64,000 bases of DNA from NCBI GenBank assembly GCA_002633025.1, contig NMRB01000106.1, forward strand, positions 270,714-334,713. Reading direction: 5' to 3'. Shown piece by piece: positions 35,861 to 49,000 of the stretch; position 1 is the stretch's first letter; each line of letters opens with the position of its first letter. Made by a program: the position numbers and the translations under genes. The notes beneath the pieces were generated by a model. That model did not search any database. It saw only the letters and a program-made list of their open reading frames with translations, and was not told the origin of the DNA. Source of the stretch: Notospermus geniculatus (lineage: Eukaryota; Nemertea; Pilidiophora; Heteronemertea; Lineidae).

Positions 35861-36052
35861 GTTTGTATCGTCTGGTATCACATGTCACCGCCCTCCGGAC
35901 GTGTGAAGAAACCGAGACAAACCTGTGCAGAGACAGTCGTCGTCGTGTTTTATTCGTGAGAGTCAAGTTGACACTGAACTCGGGTGTAGAGTTCATATTC
36001 ATTGGTTTAGATTTTCATATTTATTTGGTGTTTATCTCGTTTTGATATCTTA

Positions 36053-39000
36053 ATGGAGGCGATGCAGATGCCCCGTCCTGGGGCCCCATTTCAGCACCCG
36101 GGATTTCCCGCACCCTTCCCTAACCCTGCCCACCACAACCTGGGTAACATACAGAACAGACTTGTCAGGTGAGTAACAATTTCACTTTCTTAATTAGAAC
36201 ATAAGAAGTTTTGGAGCAATTTGATATCCTTCAAACTAAATGGATTGAAGTCCTTTCTACGAATGTTGTTTGCCTTGTGGTGGAATGAAAGCAGTGGTGA
36301 CAATACGGACAAAAAATGTTCACACTATTTTTGAAGTTTCCTGGGAATGACGTCCGCCAACCTGACTTTTCGGTTGTCTTAACTAAACACAATGTTTATC
36401 ACTTTATCACCCCTTCGAGATACAGCCATGATGTAGGAATTATTTTCGTTGTAAGTACATGTATTCGCATCAGTATCAGTATCAAGTGTTACAGTATGAA
36501 CGAGTTTATTCCATTTTCTTATTTTTATGAACTTATCAGCAGGTAACAAAAAAAGTTATAATGGTCGACATTTCCCATAGAAATAATTAACTTGGATTCG
36601 ACTTCTATCAATTTTTGCTTCTATGCTATCTGCGGTGCTTCTGACGCCCAGATTACAGATTTTGTTTTCATTTGCCGCCGACTTTCACGTTTTTAGCCTC
36701 GTACTTGACAAGCGGTTTTCAAAATCGTAATAACTTCATTTGTTTGATGACCAAAGTATCAAAATAGAAAACGGTTCATTCCACTTTCTCAATTTTATGC
36801 AGTTTTGTGATGATGAAAAAAATACAAAAGAAGGTCCACCTGTTTCCTCATGGAAATGAGAAAATTCTACCTGGGGTGTTACTGATGCCAAAAGCCACAT
36901 TTTAACACAGAAAGGTCTCCAAAATGACTAAAAAATTAAGACACACATTGCGAAATGATTTTTGAGCCGTTTTGTATTTTATGATGGTAAGTACTGAGTC
37001 ACTGAGTTAAACAAATCTCGCTAACCAAATCTTAGCAATGACAAAACAATAAGCAGGGGTAGTATCCTCCACGGTTGCTTCTTAACCTTTGTACTTCACA
37101 CATCTTAGATTTCACTCGGATGTGCTGTCGTTTCCGTCTTGAGAACATCGGCAAACACAACAAGTGAACGACACATAAACACTACTTCCTTCCCAGCAAA
37201 AAGTTTTGCTAACAGCAACTGAGTTTGGATAGAGATGAAAGGGGATTGCGAATCTCCATTAATACGATCGAGAAACGGGGGTCTTTTTCACATTGTCGGT
37301 GGTATTTTTTTAAAACTGTTGGGTCAGTCTATCTAAACATTCCAGCGAATTCGATAAATCTGTGAAACAAAATCATACAGATTTCTTAGGACAGTGTCTA
37401 AGATTTGCGCTTCGTTCAGTCCATGTCATCCTACGTTGACCACACAAAGCTATATTTTGTCACAGAAAATATAAAGACATCACTAAGCTGATGCGCCTAG
37501 AAATATTCCCGAGCTTTAAGAAAAAATGGAGCCTGCGGCTCTGACCGGCATCCTAAGCCGTTCTCCCAAGCTTAGTCCAGCATCCTAAGTCCTTTCTTCA
37601 ATGTAACCATCGGGTGCGTAAGTTCGTTCAAACATCTGGAACAATGAGGTGAATTGGTCACTTTCCTGTGCTTTCACCAGGTGAACGTAGCCACTGACTA
37701 CCTCCACAGGTGTGTGTACCTGCTTCACTATTGTAAATCAATCGGAATATTTGTTCCTGAAGTTTGCACGACTTCACACCTTCCGTAGCTTGGTCCGAAA
37801 CCATTTTGCGATCGCTTCGGTTACTCTCTGTTTGTTCTAAGAACTGTGGCAGAGAAAGAGGCCAAAAAGTATCTGCTTATAGAACTACACGCTGGATGGA
37901 TGCTGTGAATTCATTGATCACCACCGGTCCAACGCGGTCAAAATTAGTTACCGTCGAATCCCAACGACTACATGTAAAATACAAGTTATAAGATTCGGCC
38001 GAAAATGAAGCAAAGAAGAAGTAAAGTTATTTTCTATTGCCTTTTGGCGTTTTTCTGCAGTGGAAATAGTTTCGTGTTTTAAAGTTTTTATCGTCAATCT
38101 ATAAGTTTTTTTGGGAAATTCTCTCCAACATCTCTCGATCCCTCGTCGAGTTTAAGTCCGTCAGAAAAAGCCATTGTTTAAAGACAAAAATTTGGAATAC
38201 TCCCATATTTGCATGACGATGGCGATCGCGACGGTAGATCGCATGCCAAAGTTGCTGCAGATACCGTTCCCATTGACAAGATTGATGCTTTGGACCACCA
38301 ACGTGGCCAAGCCCATCTTCCATCGGATTCAATCATAACTCAACTCTGAGAAGTTATCAAGAAGAGTTGATTAATGATAAGTTATCACAATGGTAACTCC
38401 ATGACATGTTTGGGGGTGGGGTAGAGGTAGCCTAGGGTAAGATGAGAATTACTAGTTGTATTTTACTTGGAGACAGAATGATAAGGGACCGTGAAATCCA
38501 CGTAATGGTTGAATAAATTGGTTTCCGTTAATTGACGTGGTTGGTGACACGAGGATGGATCTGCGGAATTAGTTCCCGAATCACATCAATTCTGACAAGT
38601 CTGAGGTCCTCAATAGACCTGTCCCGTCCGATCTACGTGTAATTCAGTTAAAAGTACAGCGTTTTTTTCATATGACAATGACGAATCCAGCAAAGGGATA
38701 ACGGCATTGGCATCGAATTTCCTATTGTGCCTTCAAGAGTTGGTCAATAATCCTCGTGTAATTCTATATTATCCCCTTAAAACTGTCCACATGTATGTGA
38801 TTTGTAGCCTTTGGCGACTAAAGAATGGCCTTTTAAACTAATCTGTTTGGTTTTTCCCACTTTTAACCTCGCATTCAAAACAGCAACATCACCCTGCTTC
38901 CTATAAGGAAACGGACAGCGTTGCCATGCAAGAAAACGCATTGCTTTTGGCAACATAATTTAAAATCACAGAAAACTCGGAAACAGTATAGTTTCCCATG

Positions 39001-42000
39001 TTGGTGTAAAATTTGGCTCATTTTTTTCAATGACTTCAGCACGAACTGTTTATTTTAACATTATAATCGGTAACCCACGACAAAACTAGAGAAGATGATG
39101 TTGTGATACTAGTAGTTTTACGCGCCATCTTGATGATGACATTATAATCGGTAACCCACGACAAAACTGGGGAAACCGATGTTGTGATAGCAGTTTTATA
39201 CGCGCCATCTTAATGATGACATTTTTATTGATACTGTCGGTGTATGTACTACGCTGAGTATATTAAACTTTATTCTGTTACCATGAAAATTTTCCATCAA
39301 CTTTTACAAGTTCCTCTGCACTTTTTTCGTTATTGAATCATGTTAGCCGTGATTTTCACACCAAGTAATAACGGGCAACTCTTCGTCAATACAGAGTTTA
39401 AGAGATCACACGCTAACGATAACGTTTACGTTAACGCTATTTCTTGCATGTATTTCATGTACAAAATATCTTTAACGTAAATGTTATCGTTAGCGTGTGA
39501 ACTCTAAACTCCCTATTGTTTCGAAAGCAGTGTTATTTTTATATTTGTTCAGTTAAAATTACTTCTGTTAAAGCCTCGCTGCGTTTGTTTGCAATAGACT
39601 AGTAAGGCCAATATAACTGTGAAAGTTAAAATTATTTGATTTGGTTGGCGATAAATTGTTGTTGAAATGTCGATAAATTAGTTATTGGAAAATGGGTTGT
39701 GGTAAAGCCATGAGTAATAGATAAAAGCCTTTTATCAAAAATTGGCCTTGTAACTTGCTTTTCCATGTAACAATCATGGGTCATTCGTCAAGTCTTAAGC
39801 AGATATTTGGGCATTAAAGATAATGTATCACGACTTTATTGTTTACATTCATTGTTTGTAAAAAAGGATGTTTACATTATGTTTTTTGACTTTTGGGACA
39901 TGCCGACCCAAAAAATTCAATACTTTCGGGATCGAAAGAAATTCGAGAGGGGCATGCCACCAACAAATTACTCATAAGACAAAGAAAGAATGGACATAAA
40001 CAAACAAAATGTAAACAAGCAATGAATTTCGTGGCCTGCGAAAATACCCATGATACATTTACCAAGGTGAAGCCAGAATGGATAACAAATCATCCTTTTG
40101 ACAATAACAAATTAAGTGACATCCCAACCAATAATTATCTAAACCATTAAGAGAATTTTCCGGTGAATTTAAAAGAGGTTTAGGGCCGTAAATCAATAGT
40201 GTTGCATCAAGATGCCTGACCATGAGTGTGTCATTGAAGTGAGCTCACCAAAATGACTTGACTTTTTTCTTTCCCCCCAATTTTGTTCTATCTTTGAGAG
40301 AGTAATGCACAATTACAAAGTCACTACATTTAAATTTATATCATCTACATGTACAAGGTAACACCAAATCAATTTTTGGTAAAACTGACGTATACTAGCA
40401 CACCAACTTTGCTTGGGGTCATAGGTCCCTTCTGACTCCACCATCTGGTCTGACAACCCTCGATCATGACACCCCTCCCACCCTTGATAAGGGCCCTAGG
40501 CAAGCATTGCATAATGTCTCCCCATCATTCGTCAGTGTCTTCTTGGTTCGCTCCGTTGAACCAATCATCTAATAATTACAGCTTTGCTCTGTTGCTATGA
40601 TCGGTGAAGGGACTAGGGGAGATTTTATCTTGATAACAGGGGGATTCTGAGCAAGAATCTCATGGGAAGGCCGTCGTTCAGAAAAGGAAGTGGTCAAAAT
40701 AGCTCTCCTCGACAAAAGATTACACCTCATGTGTCAGGAAAGTTGACTGGCTTCTTCACTTACTGACCTTTTTTCAGACTGATAAATCTATCTTATCGAC
40801 TTTCGACTGCTTACATCGTGATGACCAATACTGCTTCCAGCATTGTGGTTTCTGACTGACTAAAAAATCCAATGAGGGCGGCTTCACACGCAGCCTGCAT
40901 CTTTTCTAACTACATTCTATTGCATAGGTGCCAAGGAAGGTGTACTCTGGTAAAAATAAGCTTAAAGTCGAAAACCTGCAAAGCAACGTGCAAACTTTCG
41001 TGCTTTAAGCTTAATTTTTTATATTTCTTTTCTTGGCACACTCGAGTTCTCTCTAACTTTTTTCCTGGCCTGTTCGTGACCTAAGACAATGATACTAGTA
41101 TCGTGCACAACAGAGCAAATAAGCAATCCTAAAGCAAAACTCTCCAAACATTGCTAACTTATTGTTTTCTACGCCAAACTTCCGCCGTGAGAATAGTGTT
41201 GATATGGCTGTTTCCTCTGACGAACGTCAGCTTCATATCCGATACTTTGTTTTTAGATCCTCCAATTTGAGGAAACAAATGATGAGAAGATGCTTTGAAC
41301 TATTGGAGCCTCGCTGTGCTTTGTGTGACGAAGATACTAGTCAAATACCTTTGTCGGAATTTCGAAACCACATAATACTCAAAGATACTATTTCATGGAT
41401 AGATTTTTCCTTTTCATATTTTTGTTCATCGGAAGTTGGCAGTATAGCCACAACATTTCAACACAGGCAATGTTCACTTTCAGTTGGTCTTGTAAAAGGG
41501 AAATATTCAATGAATCTGAACAATATCCTTATTCAACTTACATCACGGAAAGAGAATTCTGCCATTTTCTCTGGAACTCTGCAAATATCATATCAATAGG
41601 CCTAGGAGTTCATTACAGCTACAGTGCAGTAATCAATTATCAGTTATCCGATCATGAAGATGTAGAATTTGGCTGACGATGTATCCTACAAGAAAGACCC
41701 AGTTGGCAAACACAGTGCACTGCCATAATACACGGTCCAGCTTTTCAAAAAAATACTGCGACAACTTACTTTGGGGGAAGGGATCTTGGACATAGTGACG
41801 TTAACGGTTAAGATCTGGTCCGACTCCCACTCCGTGGTGCTAAAATACGGATTTTTCAAGTTGGAGAGAAATTTACCACCCAGGTGGGTTCCATTCGTTC
41901 TCCTGAAAGAGTAAACACCATTGCTTTGGAAAACCCCGTTGTATTTGATGACGTAGTTCCCAAAAAAGGAATCCTCTGGAATCGGAGTCGGACCACATCT

Positions 42001-45000
42001 TAACCTCCAAGACCCCCTCCCCCAAAGTAAGTTGTCGCAGTATGAAATAAGGAACGACACCAATCCCTACCTCACCGTGACCAAACCATCGGAGACCACT
42101 CAAGGAAGGCGGCATCCTTTGATACCAAGCACCTAGTCGGGGCCGGAAAGAAGATACTAAAACACGATTCTTGACATTCTCGGCGAATCCCAAGCTGTCT
42201 AAACTATTTTCCACCCGATTTATCACTAAGTGGAACTTTTCGCATCCTTTCAAATCCCTGCTATGATTCTGACAAATTTTCTTACAGAATCAAATCGTTT
42301 CTTACCAAAGAAAAGGAAATATTTTTCTTAGGGCTTCTTGTCCGAAAATCGAGACCACAGAAGTTTTAAGGAGCCGCTATTGTGTTTGATAACGCTGGTT
42401 ATTGTATTTGTGTTATTAATCCGTTTACAGGGGCTTGACATACATTTGAAAGGCTTTAATGGGTTTAAGTGCGGGGAAGTAACGAATGAAGGAAGGTCAC
42501 AGCTCAACACTGGAAATTCCTTCCAGAAAATGATAGGTAAAATTTAATCATCAGTGGGCGGTGGTATCCATTTAGAAGAATAAGTATCATCGCATATATC
42601 GCGAAATATTATCGCGGGTCATTGGTTACGAATAGTCCTAGTACATCTCACATATCTTGTGAATTGTTTGACATTTTTGGCTGAATGGGAATACCCCATT
42701 GCCGTGGGTCAGGCGTTTGTATCAGCAAACTGCGGCAGGTTTCGATGGCGATTACATCCATTCGCGTACATTATCCCCAACGCTTATGAAAATAACATCT
42801 ACAAAATACGATGCACATGTTTTTTACGCCTTCTCTGAAAAATTGTTGCCAGTATAAACTTTGTCGGGACTTTGATAGCGTTAGTCAACGTCTTTCTTCT
42901 CTTCGCGCATGTAACTTGCTTGAATTATAGAGCATGTTGCCAATCTCCCCAATCGATAGTCCCGGTGGACAGTTCATCGTTGAAGAAGTTGACCAACCGC
43001 ACTGAGTGAGCCCCGAAGTTGTCAATCACGGCAGACAAAAAGGTTTTGAGTCTCGGTTATAAAACTGTCCGAAAGAATCTTTTTTATTCTTTGCAAAAAG
43101 TGAAATAAAGAGATGCACTGGGTGACTTCACCATCTTTGGACCCTACCCATCCCGAGGGTGGCAAAAATTTGACTTGATTTTAAACTTGCCCGAGGAGGT
43201 TGAATTCCTTTCCCAGAAAGGTAATCTATCTTCCCTCATCCAAGATTCCCCAAGATCTCTAACTTTCTTCAATGGTCAATCACCCAACAAAGGCATTATA
43301 GGCCACTGAAGACTTGTGAAAGGGCCATTGCTTTCGCTGATTAAACTAGGGGCAGAGTTTATTTACCATACAATTAGGACCCCGGGTTGAGTTGACAGGT
43401 AAGAAAATTGATAGCTTTCTGGACAATTGGACCAAAATATCCACCCCTGTCACAAGGTACCCTTGTCATGGTGAGCTAATGGACTTTTGTCCACTTGCAC
43501 CAAGGGTTTTCGTCCTGTTCAATCGCCGTAACATCATCACTATAAATACACCTTTGGAATTTCTTTCCCTCTTAACTCATGTTATAGATTCATTCCATCC
43601 ATATAATCAGTAGATTAGCTCCACAGCAATTAGCATTTTAGCATACTCATTTTGGAGTTCGAAAATACAATGAAACTTGGTCATTGTGTCAATCGTGAAT
43701 CGCGTCATTGGCAATGATGACTGTCGTTTGGACTCAAGTCTCGGGGTCGTATTTTAGAACGTTCCTTAACGTTAAGGTCGACCTTAAGTCTATTGTAAAA
43801 CCATCGAGAACAATAGATTTAAGGTGGACCTTTGGTAGTATTCTAGAAGCCTCCTTAACTCTAAGGTCCACGTTAAGCTTTTGTATTCTGCCCTGCTAAC
43901 AATAGCTAAAGGTAAACCTTAGAGTTAAGGAAGCTTCTAGAATACGACCCCTTAATAGGGAGTTTAAGAAATCAAACGATAAACGTTAACTTTACGACGA
44001 CGTTATTTTTCATACTGCGAATTCACCAGATGATATACACGTATTGCATTTTCGGTACAAAAAATAACGTTGTCGTAAATATAACGTTTACCGTTTGATT
44101 TCTTAAACTCCCAAATGTTAAGGAACGTTGTAAAATACGGTCCGTGGTTTTAAACCAAAATGACTCTAAAAATATCTTTTGGATGCAGGTAGGACCTTTC
44201 GATCGAAGAAGAAGTCTGCCTAACATTGCTTTGCGTCAGCCTGTTAGCTTTAAAAGACCTACGCACTCATCGACTTTCCTCGTTCTATTCATCAGGTTCA
44301 CACTTCTGCCACGCATTGTCAGTTCATTATTTCGATACCTCGGTATTCTCAGAGGGAAAATGCGCAGGACTCACTGGAGCGTGAACGGACTCTCTCAGCT
44401 TTAGACTACAGTGTGGCCCGCAGCCTAAATTAACGGCAGGATCCGGTGTCGGAGTTGTACAATCTCAGTCGTATTGTCAAGTGGTGCTTGTTCCAGCCAC
44501 GTTACTCCGCAATGATAACGACAATCATTGGAGCAATGAAAAGAAAATATCAGCACGCTGGGGTCTGCTCCTTTGTGTCAGTGTTTGTCCCGCTGGGGGA
44601 GGGCTTTGTGGGCCAATTTGTAGTTCGTGAGGGTTACACTATAACAGTGAAGGGATCCTGTTACACTTGATATTAGCAACATGAAGTCCATTCTCAGCTT
44701 GTGAGAAGAGTGTGCCTGCAAAATGCCAAAACTGCGGGCGCAGCCGGAAGTTGGTGACGAACTCCAAACCGATGACGTCTGGATTGGCAACTTCGCTGCG
44801 AATCCCCTTCAACAGTATCGAAACGAATGGTCCAATGTTCGGTTGTTTTAAGAAGGTTTATCTGTACAAAGACATTAAAGTTGGCCCCTATTTCCAAAGT
44901 CCGTTAGGTCCAGTTCAATCTACCAGGACTACATAAGTAGTTAGGTTAGAATCACCACAAACCGGTGGACATCAAGCGACCAAAGAACAAGGACATCCGT

Positions 45001-46068
45001 GTAAAATAGTTAAACAAACAACGCTGATGCTCTTTTCGACTTCACATGTTCTTTCTCCCTCCCACGGAATTACTACATTCTTGGCAAATTACGACTGTCA
45101 CAGTTACCCTATTCTTGCCCGGTGTTAGCCTACCGATAAGTCGAAAATGGCAAAGTAATTGTTAGCAATGAGTCCAATTGTATGGATTTCAATGATGGTC
45201 CTTCTCTAATTTGGAGGTTAGGGTCCAAAATTTCTGTTAACTCGTCTCAAGTCTACAGACAAAAGCAAACAAGACATGCGAGAGAGACAGATTATTTTAT
45301 CGAATGAGTCCAGGTCCATGAAGCGATTTCCTGCAAAACGTAGCCTCCGCTACGATCATGAAGCTACTCTTTCTGGAAGTTCGTTCTCGATAGTCACAAA
45401 TGAAAGTTTGAAATAATTTCAAAAAAAGCCAATGAAAATCGAGCAAACGATCATGTTTCATTTCCGAATAAAGCAGTCCACTTTACACTGGCTACATATC
45501 GCAGGTCACTGGCCAGATGAACACCTCAAAGATAGCTAGGATGGTCTATTTTAGTTTATTTTGGCAGCTGGTCATACACTAAGGAGATGGTCAGAATCAT
45601 CCAAAAAGAAATTTCCGTGTCTGGAAGCGCGGAACTTACATTAGAAGCTTTTGTGCCCAATAACAACATCTTTTGCCTCTGAGGGCTGAAGTGAGGATTA
45701 TTGTGCGACTTTTTACTGTTGGAGAGGAAAATGGCTGCGGTATAGATGGCCTTATAGGTAAATGACTCTTTTTTTCTATTTCAGTTTGGCGATGAACCGA
45801 TTTCGAGGTCCAATGATGCCGGCGATGGGCCCTTGCCCCATGTCTCAGCCGATCCCCATCAAGCAGAGCATGTCCTCACCGATGCCCAGCCCGGCCCACA
45901 CCAAACCCATCCAAGAACCGACGCCGTTTCCGATTCAGCCGTTTGTGGGTTTCATGTTTAGTCAGGATGATTTGGACATGGTGCTGTACGGCTATGCCAA
46001 AAACAAAGTGGGGGAACAGCTACCAGGACACGCCCTGTCAGGTCTGAGGATTAGTGAGCTCAGTCATG
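36053..46068 (+). CDS. PRDM14: PRDM14 exons 1-2: N-terminal region
   Basis: Exon 1 (39 codons, [19 protein letters not shown]) and exon 2 (95 codons) are separated by a 9.6-kb intron. The region is rich in Pro and Met, then has the more conserved-looking [19 protein letters not shown], which probably corresponds to the 'EEDL..VLYG' segment ahead of the PR domain in vertebrates (from memory of the family). The ATG at 36053 is the first in the predicted mRNA; three more in-frame Met codons follow within the first 50 residues. Confidence 0.9.
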
Positions 46069-49000
46069 GTAAGTACAAGCGCAAAGAGACATTACACATT
46101 GCTACAGTTTGCATTAGGCATCGTTAGCGCGGTGATACGGACCTTAGCAAAATAAAATCCATATACTCTAAAACGCCCACTAACCTGACCCATTCCTGAA
46201 CTCGGAAAAAACGATCAAATCCAAGTTGAAGATATTGCACGCTGTCATTCTTCGCCAGGCTCGGGAGTGGGACAAGTAAGTGGACAGGACATTACTGTTT
46301 TTGACCATACCCCCGCCCCATTATCTTCAAATTAGGATTTAGTAAATTTTTTCCCAGTTCAGGAATGGAACAGGTAAGTGGGAGTTTAGAGTACTAGGTA
46401 CTACATGTAAGTGCATGTACAGTACGTGCACTAGTATTTTGAAAGGCACTTCTGAGACTGACGACATGAAATTTAGTGAAAACGTCAGAGTGCCAGTGCC
46501 GGTGGCCGTCGCGTGCGATCCGGACTTGCGACAACAGAAGATACCCTCGAAAAACAAAGAGCACCAAGCAATGCAAACATCCACACGACGCGTGATCGAA
46601 ACAAAATCAATTTTCAGTAGAAGTTTTAAATGTCGTGCGGTGCGGTGACGGCTGCCTCTCATGAGATAAAAACACAGTGCCTGGGTCACTGGGTACACTC
46701 TGACAAATTGCTTCCAGTCCGATGTCAAAATTACAATGTTTCGAGGGTTTTAACACAAATTTAATTTTCTCCCCGTGCAGGCCCGGGGCGGTCGATTACT
46801 TCTAACCCAGAGCCAACAAACCCGAACTTGAGAGATAAAGCACTAAGGGTTGGCCATCAGAGGACATCAGTGGCATATTTTCCTACTTGAAAATAGACCC
46901 AATGAAATGGAAACATGGGCGGGGCCAAATGCTCCCTCACCACTCATATCAACATCACCATTTGTCAGCCATCTTGTTTTCTTTTAATCAAAAACCACAA
47001 TGGCGCCCGTTGGTGCCACAAAGCAGTCGCACCGATGCCGTAATTATTCTTTNGAGTGGGACAAGTAAGTGCACAGGACATTACTGTTTCTGACCATACC
47101 CCCGCCCCATTAGGCCTATCTTCAAATTAGGATTTAGTCAATTTTTTCCCATTTCAGGAATGGAACAGGTAAGTGGGAGTTTAGAGTACTAGGTACTACA
47201 TGTAAGTGCATGTACAGTACGTGCACTAGTATTTTGAAAGGCACTTCTGAGACTGACGACATGAAATTTAGTGAAAACGTCAGAGTGCCAGTGCCGGTGG
47301 CCGTCGCGTGCGATCCGGACTTGCGACAACAGAAGATACCCTCGAAAAACAAAGAGCACCAAGCAATGCAAACATCCACACGACGCGTGATCGAAACAAA
47401 ATCAATTTTCAGTAGAAGTTTTAAATGTCGTGCGGTGCGGTGACGGCTGCCTCTCATGAGATAAAAACACAGTGCCTGGGTCACTGGGTACACTCTGACA
47501 AATTGCTTCCAGTCCGATGTCAAAATTACAATGTTTCGAGGGTTTTAACACAAATTTAATTTTCTCCCCGTGCAGGCCCGGGGCGGTCGATTACTTCTAA
47601 CCCAGAGCCAACAAACCCGAACTTGAGAGATAAAGCACTAAGGGTTGGCCATCAGAGGACATCAGTGGCATATTTTCCTACTTGAAAATAGAACCAATGA
47701 AATGGAAACATGGGCGGGGTCAAATGCTCCCTCACCACTCATATCAACATCACCATTTGTCAGCCATCTTGTTTTCTTTTAATCAAAAACCACAATGGCG
47801 CCCGTTGGTGCCACAAAGCAGTCGCACCGATGCCGTAATTATTCTTTTAAAACTCTCTTGAAAACGGGCGTTGGTTTGTAATGTTAGCTTTAAACATGAT
47901 ATTGCAGCGATTCTTCGGGTTTATTCGGCATATCTAATGCAGGTTTTGTGTTCAGAAAGGTCTCTTATGGTCTTTGGTCGCTTTAAGGTATGCTAACATT
48001 CATTTTTAACGTAGTCCCATGTGGCTACCGGCTGTCAGTACTCAACAAATTGAAAATAATGAACCCGGGAAACGTTTTCCGACAAGAGATGGTGCATTTT
48101 TAGAGGCGATAATACTATCTACATGTACATGTATTTCTTGCTTAATACGAACGGTACGAGATATATTACGTCTTCATGTGATTTTTTCCTGTTCTGTTCT
48201 CATATAACGTTTGAGCAAACCACTGCCCGACTTGCCCGCTGCCCGCTTATATGTTCATCCAGAACAAGCCCACGGGGTACACGTCATGACGTAAACAAGG
48301 GATGCACACAATGCCGTTCTCTTTACTGCACGCAATCGCACGAACTCTTTCAATAGCCATTCTTTCAATCGGGCACACCCACACTTATGTCTATTTCTTG
48401 CACCTCTTGGCGGGTACACGTAGTGCAGCCGGTTTAGTGCCCGGCACAGTTTACCTAACAAAGATTTGATCACCAATGAACCATGTTGGATAAACAGTAC
48501 CGAGGCCACTTCAAAGGGGGACCGGGGGTTTAGATAAACACTGGTCTCTCAGGAGGCTACATAGAGGACCGGTCCAACAATAGCAATCAATGGTACTAAC
48601 AGCTTTCAATTGTGCCCTGAATAGCCCCAAATCATCATCTTGTAACAGGGTTTAATGTACAGTAAACACACACGAGCAGAAAAAGGAAGCAAAACATGGC
48701 CGCAGCAAAAAGATGCAGCACACCTCCAAACATGAACGGGAAATGTTTCAATTAAGTCCAGTGTGTGCTGTGGTCATATCAGCATTTTGTAGGATTTGTT
48801 TAGCTTCATTCCTTAGTGTTTACATCTCTTTATTTGATAGTCAATTCCTAATGGTTATTGACCGACCAATTGTCCTCTTTGGTCAACCTCGGATGGTCTC
48901 CGGACCGCCGATGTAAAAGACTCCAGTTCTCACTTTACAAGCACCCACAATATCCTCAAATGCGACTGAAAAAAGTGCTAATTACGTTATTGTTGCACAA

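Larger units (their letters stand above)
36169..45784 (+). other. PRDM14 intron 1 (9.6 kb)
   Basis: No nested gene recognised. It contains a 2-copy 81-bp tandem duplication (39061-39222), a MITE (39393-39513), an older TTAA element (39814-40062), a 290-bp inverted repeat (41753-42043) and nested MITEs (43741-44143). The longest frame (41162-41599) has no family signature. Confidence 0.6.

Noticed and set aside
41162-41599. 145-aa frame in PRDM14 intron 1
   Set aside because: No recognisable domain, no splice or promoter signals, and inside an intron.
46339-47523. Two identical 129-aa minus-strand frames as a duplicated gene
   Set aside because: They are the same non-coding intron segment duplicated at an N junction; no domain was recognised.
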